From: Acidobacteria bacterium UBA6911
Lineage (GTDB): Bacteria; Acidobacteriota; UBA6911
Assembly (NCBI GenBank): GCA_002451015.1
Contig: DKBB01000380.1
Span: forward strand, 824 to 10,324
Reading direction: 5' to 3'
DNA: 9,501 nucleotides
The translations under genes were made by a program, and so were the position numbers. Shown here piece by piece: positions 4,822-9,501 of this stretch. The notes below the pieces were generated by a model. It was not told the origin of the DNA, did no database searches, and saw only the letters and a program-made list of their open reading frames with translations. Every line of letters starts with the position of its first letter. The stretch's first letter is position 1.

Positions 4822-6711
4822 TTATCCGTTGAGGAAGAACTCTTTAAGAGGGCGATAACCGGCTTTCTGCATCAGCGTGTCCCACTTTGCCGGCAGATCA
4901 ATTTTTTTGGTGACGACGGGGGCGCCGGGCAGTGTTTGCGTTTTGTTTCTGCTCCTGTCACCGCATACAAGAATAGCGGTCCTTCCTGCCGCCGAATACG
5001 GGGTCGTTGAAATTTCCTCCCATCCCGGAAATTTGGGATACCACGGCGGCCATTTTCCTTTCTCCGCCATCGAGCTTTTCAGGTTGCTTTCCAGCTGTTC
5101 CTGAAACGGAAGATACTTTGCACCGAAGGAACCGTATACCTGCGAAAAGGTAAATTCATAGGTCGTAAGCCTGGTGGTTTTTATCAAATCTTCCTCCAGG
5201 CTCTGTTTTGTATAGCCGCCGGAAGCAATCACTTTAGCCACGGATGGAGTGATAAGAACCGTTCGCTGGGCTATGCTGGTGCCGCTTGCAAAGGTGCTTT
5301 TGTATGCCATCTCACGGGCTATGAGCTGCATGGCGATTTCGGGCGTAATGTCAGAGACCGCGGGAATATTGTTCTGCCCCCACATGGTGCTCGTTGTCGC
5401 AGACACGGTACTGTCATTGAGATTAAATCCTTTTTGAACATGATAGGGTTCCCAGCCGATCTCCAGACAGGATTCTTCATCCTCCGATAAAGCCCACGAT
5501 GCCGTATAACCATAGGTTCCCATCCGGCTTTCTTTTATCCTGAAACCGGCCAGATTCATCACTATCAGGCCCAGTGTGCGGCCGATGACTGCGTTGGCCG
5601 GATGACTGATAAGTCCCTGTCCGCTGTCGATGCCTAGTTGTCGCGCAAGGGGTCCATTGGTCCAAAGATAGGGGATCCAGGAATGAGTGCTGCCGAAACC
5701 GAAGCCGAAGGAAGAGGGTTCATTGATGGCTTTTACAAAAGCGATCAGTATCGGCATGTACTCCGGACGGCAGCCGGCCATCACTCCATTGACCGCAATA
5801 TTCCACGGTGTCGCCCGCAGATTTGCCGCCGGGAGTATGGCGATCTCAGTATCGGGAGACAGGTCTGTATATTGCAGAAATTCCTCGACCCTTTCCTTTG
5901 TAGGCGGAATCACGGCCATGCCGTCGCCCCACTTTTTGTCTACAAAGTGCCTGTTGACTTCATCGATAGTGCCTGTGAACACAATGTCTGTGGGCTTTGA
6001 AACCGCGGCGGGTTCCTTCGACGCCGTTATCGGCTTCGTCAACAGCTCGACAATTTGAGGAAAAACAATATTGGTGATGTTTTCGGTCAATTGAGAGTCG
6101 GAGTGCGTATCGAAGGCGCCGGGATATATCGCCACCCGCGTATCCTGTATTCCATTGAATTCGCCCGTGGCATCGGCTTGTTCCGCAAATCCCGGAGCCG
6201 TAATGACAACGCTGGGAATGCCCAGCTTCTCCGCCGCTATCAGTGCCCCCGTAGCCTGCGGGGTGCACTCTCCTCAGCCCCCGTTGCCGCTTATGACCGC
6301 CTGGCAACTCCTTTGCCTGAGAGCCGCCGTCATCGCATCTGTGTCCGGATCTTTGGCACCTTCAGCAGGCGGTTTCACAGCGCGGGGCATATCTTCAGGA
6401 GGAATTATTTTCAGATTCGGGTACTTCTGCCGGAGCAACTTCTCTATTAAAGGAAATGTCACATGGGCTTTAAAACCCTGGTTGGATGTCATGCAAATCG
6501 TCTTGCCTTCCAGCGTATCCAGGCGGGGGGCTTGAGTTATCATGGGATGAACCACGTCGCCGGTCGGTCTCACTACCGAATACTTCGGCGATTCTTCTCC
6601 GGAAGTCGGCCGGGCTGTAACCTGATTACTGCCGGCAAGTACGGAACCGGCGGCGGCTGCTCCGGTCAATTTGAGCATTTGTCGACGTTGGAACGTGTGC
6701 TGCGTTTTCAT
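4822..6711 (-). CDS. Tat-exported UGSC-family-like selenoprotein with in-frame TGA (Sec146)
   Basis: Frames 6274-6711 and 4822-6135 are collinear and in phase. Reading the TGA at 6274-6276 as selenocysteine gives one 629-residue protein. Residues 1-33 are a Tat signal (QRRQMLKLTG with Arg9 and Arg10, then an Ala-rich stretch ending VTA), so the mature protein is exported. Residues 63-182 form a domain like the UGSC (seleno)protein family: LEGKTICMTSNQG, then SGNGG-U146-GEC149-TPQATGALIAAEK, then LGIPSVVITAPGF. Here the named U-G-S-C motif is U-G-E-C, a CxxC-like redox pair. The C-terminal part (about 220-629) carries RATPWNIAVNGVMAGCRPEY (Cys314) and SHPANAVIGRTLGLIVMNLAG, motifs I recall from proteins accompanying the UGSC domain, function unknown. 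AGGAGG lies 5 nt before the ATG. It follows the molybdenum hydroxylase by 63 bp. A nonsense-mutated gene is the alternative, but the hairpin and motif argue against it. Confidence 0.87.
6242..6269 (-). promoter_or_regulatory. Candidate bacterial SECIS hairpin
   Basis: In the mRNA the hairpin begins 4 nt after the UGA. Five pairs (AGUGC with GCACU), one bulged A, then five GC pairs (CCCCG with CGGGG) close a 7-nt loop, CAGGCUA. The loop therefore starts 16 nt after the UGA and carries two Gs. GCAGGCU closely resembles the apical GCAGGUCU of the E. coli fdhF SECIS as I remember it. A bulge plus a GG-containing apical loop at this distance is what the elongation factor SelB recognises. Confidence 0.75.
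6274..6276 (-). other. In-frame TGA read as selenocysteine
   Basis: This is codon 146 of the selenoprotein gene (TCA on the plus strand). It is the only stop in that frame between the ATG at 6711 and the TAA at 4822. It falls exactly where the UGSC motif has U, three codons before a conserved Cys. Confidence 0.85.
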
Positions 6712-6774
6712 GACTGCCTCCTGTTAGGCATTAATGTATGAGAACTTCTTCAAGATTTTCACAGCGTCTGCTTC

Positions 6775-9156
6775 CTAAATTTTCCCAAGGGCCTTCAGGA
6801 TCCGGTCCGGTGTTGTCGGATAATCGTCGATCCATTTGCCGATTGCGTTGTAAATGGCCGGGCCGGTGATTGTCGTCGTACAGGCCGTGCCGCATTCGCT
6901 GCAGCCGTAAAGCCCGTAGGCGCCATATCCCAGGCCGGATTCCACTATGTGACAGTCAATGGGGCCGACATCGTTCATTGTCAGGATTTCATATCCCACA
7001 TGATTGTCGTTCAATTTTACTCCTGTGTCCGGGTCGTAGTAGACGGCTTCTGTTTTGGATCTTCCTATGCCCATGTAGGCGCCGCCGTACTGTTGCCCGT
7101 TAATGGCATCGGGATTGATGGCCCGGCCGACATCGTTGACGACGACAAGCCTGGTGACCTCTACATGGCCGGTTTCCGGATCGACTTCCACTTCACAGAA
7201 ATAGCATTGCCGTGCCATAGCGTGCATTTCGGTCCTGCCGACACCGGGAGGAAAGTCCCAGGCAAAAAAAGGCGAGCCGTTGCTCATCATTCCCATAAAC
7301 GGTGGAACGATATCCCGAACCTTGATCTTTTTCTCCGGATTGGCTTTTTCAAAAATCATGCTGTCCTTGATCTCCAGATCCTCGGGCTTTTTACCGGGGA
7401 AGAATGCCTGCCCGCGGCTGCCGCCGCTCCCCACGAACGTCATAACCGGCAGCGGTTTCACCGCATGTTCGAGAATAATCCGTTTCAGTTTTCTGGCGGC
7501 CCGGATCATGGCCGGATACGTTCTCTGCCCGCCCATCGAACCGGCTGATTCCGCTACGGCAAATAAAACGTTCTTGTCGTGCCGCATGTAAACATCGCTG
7601 TATTTCATTCCCAGTTCGCTCGCTACGACCTGGATGTATGCCGTAGGTCCGCTGACCCCGATGTCGGTCGCCTGTGCCAGAATGTTCACTTTGCCGTCAT
7701 CTCGCAGCATCATGCCTACGCTGACCTGTCCCGGCATATGGCTCCATGCTACGGTCGAAAAGAATCCCATGCCGTGGTAATGGCCGTTGGGCAGGATCCT
7801 TTTGCCCGGCGGATGATATTTCCTGTCCCAGTCGACGGCTTTTTTGCCCACCTCGATGCATTCCCTCAAACTGTCGAAATCCGGATTGAAGCCCTGTTCC
7901 TCCTTGAGCCCGGCCAGATCCGACATGGGGGTGCCTTCGCAGCCGTCGTTGATCAGCGCCAGTTGCGTCGGATCCATTCCCAGTTCCGCGGCGACATGGT
8001 TGAATACCAGGTTGGGAACGGCGCATGCGCCTCCGCCGTCTTTAGCGCACGTGTTATCCGGCTTGTTCAAATGAGGAATGGTCTCCCGGGAAAATAAATT
8101 GGGAATGGCGGATCCCTCGCGAATTTTCTCGAGTGTGGCGTGCCTGGCTTGAAGCGCCCATACCAGTTCGGCCTTCACGGCATGGATATGGCCGTCTTCC
8201 TGGAATCCCACCTTGAATTTATATGTTCCGTTGGTTTCCTCCCCGCCGTGGAAATGACTCTCGTCAAAAAGAACTTTGACTGGTCTTGCTGTTCTCTGGG
8301 CTGCGGCGACAGCGTAATGCGTGAAGTTGCCCGGGTTTCCCAGGGACGTGGCCCAGTTGAGCCCTCCGAACTGGGCGCCCAGATAGGGAGTGTTCACCGA
8401 AATTTTTTCTTTGGACGTGTATCCGGCATTGGCGAGACTTGTGTAGACTCCCAAAGGCTGTTGCCCATGGTACCAGACTTCCAGGTGCTCCCCCTGCCAT
8501 TCCGCGACGCACGCATGCGCTTCGACGCAGGTGGAGTTGTCTTCTTCGTCCGTCATTTGAAACTCGATAATCCTGGAGGATTCCTTGAATCCCTTTTCCA
8601 CATCGCCCTGACTCGAAGATCGTTCCCGGTTGATATTATTCTCAGGATTAAGGTCCGGGCGCAATAATGGCGCCCCGGGTTCCAATGCTTTATCCCAGTC
8701 CGTTATGAACGGCAGCACTTCCCAGTCGATCTCTATCAGCTTCAAAGCCCGGTCGCAGATTGCTTCGCTGTCGGCAACTACCATCGCCCCAACCGGTTGT
8801 CCGACATACCGGGCTGTGCCCGGGAGCAGGTCATGGACGAAAAAACCTCCGAAAGCCCTGAAGTTGGCGTCTTTTGTGGGCGGCTTGATCTTTGTCTCTT
8901 CCGGGTCGTCGTACCGGAATATGGCTCGTACCCCCGGCAGTGCTTCGGCTTTGCGTATATCCATCTTCCTGATCTCTGCATGCGGATAGGGAGAAAGATA
9001 CAGCTTCGCATACAGCATCCCCGGGCGGTATATGTCCCTGACATATACCGCCTTCCCGGTTGCTTTCTCGAGGGCGTCTATTCGCCGCACCCGGCGTTTC
9101 CCGATGACTCCGCCTTCGGGTACTTTCCATTGCCATGGTTTATATTCTTCTTCCAT
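6775..9156 (-). CDS. Molybdenum hydroxylase large subunit (xanthine dehydrogenase/aldehyde oxidase family)
   Basis: A 793-residue molybdopterin-binding subunit of the xanthine dehydrogenase/CO dehydrogenase CoxL family, expected to hydroxylate a heterocycle or oxidise an aldehyde-like substrate with water. Visible landmarks: the N-terminal RRIDALEKATGKAVYVRDI domain (about 25-42); AARYVGQPVGA-like TARYVGQPVGAMV (114-126); TCVEAHACVAEW (209-220); the Mo-site region GQQPLGVYTS (231-240) and YLGAQFGG (258-265, in place of GGGFGG); VEVDPETGHVEV (656-667); VVNDVGRAINPDAINGQ (672-688). The catalytic glutamate is probably Glu754, in GCSECGTAC (751-759) instead of the usual G-x-G-E-P. The Arg of the common RGPG motif is also not seen. 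No signal peptide, so probably cytoplasmic. It follows the [2Fe-2S] gene by 15 bp, and its GGGAGA ribosome site (8 nt before the ATG) lies inside that gap. No FAD subunit is in the window. The substrate is unknown. Confidence 0.92.
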   Translation of the reverse strand: MEEEYKPWQWKVPEGGVIGKRRVRRIDALEKATGKAVYVRDIYRPGMLYAKLYLSPYPHAEIRKMDIRKAEALPGVRAIFRYDDPEETKIKPPTKDANFRAFGGFFVHDLLPGTARYVGQPVGAMVVADSEAICDRALKLIEIDWEVLPFITDWDKALEPGAPLLRPDLNPENNINRERSSSQGDVEKGFKESSRIIEFQMTDEEDNSTCVEAHACVAEWQGEHLEVWYHGQQPLGVYTSLANAGYTSKEKISVNTPYLGAQFGGLNWATSLGNPGNFTHYAVAAAQRTARPVKVLFDESHFHGGEETNGTYKFKVGFQEDGHIHAVKAELVWALQARHATLEKIREGSAIPNLFSRETIPHLNKPDNTCAKDGGGACAVPNLVFNHVAAELGMDPTQLALINDGCEGTPMSDLAGLKEEQGFNPDFDSLRECIEVGKKAVDWDRKYHPPGKRILPNGHYHGMGFFSTVAWSHMPGQVSVGMMLRDDGKVNILAQATDIGVSGPTAYIQVVASELGMKYSDVYMRHDKNVLFAVAESAGSMGGQRTYPAMIRAARKLKRIILEHAVKPLPVMTFVGSGGSRGQAFFPGKKPEDLEIKDSMIFEKANPEKKIKVRDIVPPFMGMMSNGSPFFAWDFPPGVGRTEMHAMARQCYFCEVEVDPETGHVEVTRLVVVNDVGRAINPDAINGQQYGGAYMGIGRSKTEAVYYDPDTGVKLNDNHVGYEILTMNDVGPIDCHIVESGLGYGAYGLYGCSECGTACTTTITGPAIYNAIGKWIDDYPTTPDRILKALGKI

Positions 9157-9171
9157 GAAACCATTCTCCCT

Positions 9172-9501
9172 TTATGCTGTGTTCTTCGTTGTCGCTTCCC
9201 GTATCGCCAGGATATGCTGCGGATAAGTGCCGCAGCGGCATATGTTGCCGCCCAGGGCATCTCGGATATCCTTCTCCGTCGGCTTTGCAATGCGATCGAT
9301 CAAAGCCTTGGCCGTCATCACAAATCCCGGTGTGCAGTAACCGCATTGCATGCAGTGATTCATAACGTAAGCCTCTATGAGCTCAGGCTGATCGGCAACG
9401 ACATTTTCAGCCGTCTCAATTGTCGTGCCGTCGCACTCGATGGCGAGTGTCATACAGGAGAGGATTGGCCTGCCGTCCATAATGACCGTGCAGGAGCCGC
9501 A
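9172..9501 (-). CDS. [2Fe-2S]-binding small subunit of the molybdenum hydroxylase (partial)
   Basis: The C-terminal 109 residues of a CoxS/XdhC-type iron-sulfur subunit; the gene continues past the window's right edge. The visible part starts CGSCTVIMDGRPILSC, the last cysteines of the plant-ferredoxin-type cluster. It continues with the second, alpha-helical cluster site, HCMQCGYCTPG, then GGNICRCGTYP. Both [2Fe-2S] clusters would carry electrons from the Mo centre of the next gene to an acceptor. All cysteines that fall in the window are present. An ATG at 9478-9480 is internal, because the frame stays open and in-motif upstream of it. It is the first visible gene of the minus-strand operon; its promoter and any FAD-subunit gene would lie beyond the edge. 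Confidence 0.94.
   Translation of the reverse strand, partial: CGSCTVIMDGRPILSCMTLAIECDGTTIETAENVVADQPELIEAYVMNHCMQCGYCTPGFVMTAKALIDRIAKPTEKDIRDALGGNICRCGTYPQHILAIREATTKNTA

Noticed and set aside
4822..6711. UGA read as tryptophan (code 4/25), or an inactivating nonsense mutation
   Set aside because: TGA ends the esterase gene and Trp is encoded by TGG throughout, so the code is standard. A random nonsense mutation would be unlikely to fall exactly at the Sec column of a known selenoprotein motif and just before a SECIS-like hairpin. A sequencing error remains formally possible.
6949..8667. Long plus-strand open frames of 170-200 codons opposite the molybdenum subunit gene
   Set aside because: They are antisense shadows of a strongly supported coding gene; the translations show no family motifs and no ribosome sites.
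9172..9480. ATG at 9478-9480 as the true start of the iron-sulfur subunit
   Set aside because: The frame stays open to the window edge and codes for CGSCTVI, part of the conserved cluster motif, so the ATG is internal and the gene is cut by the edge.
1..9501. CRISPR array, tRNA or rRNA gene, insertion sequence
   Set aside because: No regularly spaced repeats, cloverleaf-like sequence, rRNA motif, transposase or terminal inverted repeats were seen on either strand.

Overview
The window looks like a chromosomal segment of an anaerobic, selenocysteine-using bacterium. A Desulfobacterota-like host (for example a Desulfomonile- or Syntrophobacter-type organism) would fit the gene content and moderate GC, but no marker gene fixes the taxonomy. 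TGA is an ordinary stop here (the esterase at 147-1652 ends with it), so the single in-frame TGA inside an otherwise intact gene on the minus strand is best read as selenocysteine.

Left part (1-3250, plus strand): three genes, each with its own ribosome binding site. They are a secreted type-B carboxylesterase (147-1652), a DoxX-family membrane protein (1769-2227, GTG start) and a Tat-exported single-domain cupin (2489-3175). A strong hairpin follows the cupin (3201-3240). Beyond it lies a stretch of about 350 bases without an intact gene, which carries a 90-bp diverged copy of part of the cupin (3319-3408).

Right part (3599-9501, minus strand): a gene set reading right to left. It starts with the C-terminal part of a [2Fe-2S] subunit (9172 to the window edge), then a molybdenum hydroxylase large subunit (6775-9156), then a Tat-exported UGSC-family-like selenoprotein (4822-6711). 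A further 260 bp downstream is a stand-alone GMP-synthase-type PP-loop ATPase without a glutaminase domain (3599-4561). The first two are 15 bp apart and the selenoprotein follows after 63 bp, so these three are probably one operon. The ATPase has an AT-rich upstream region with a 13-bp direct repeat and may be transcribed separately.

Main discovery: two open frames (4822-6135 and 6274-6711) are one 629-residue gene interrupted only by TGA at 6274-6276. The translation around it is GNGG-U-GECTPQATGALIAAEK, a U-G-E-C variant of the U-G-S-C motif that names the UGSC (seleno)protein family. A GC-rich hairpin with a GG-containing apical loop begins 4 nt after the TGA, as expected of a bacterial SECIS. 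A standard annotation would split the gene or call it a pseudogene. It is paired with an unusual molybdenum hydroxylase whose catalytic-glutamate region reads GCSECGTAC. The two genes may form an undescribed selenium/molybdenum redox system; its substrate cannot be read from the sequence.
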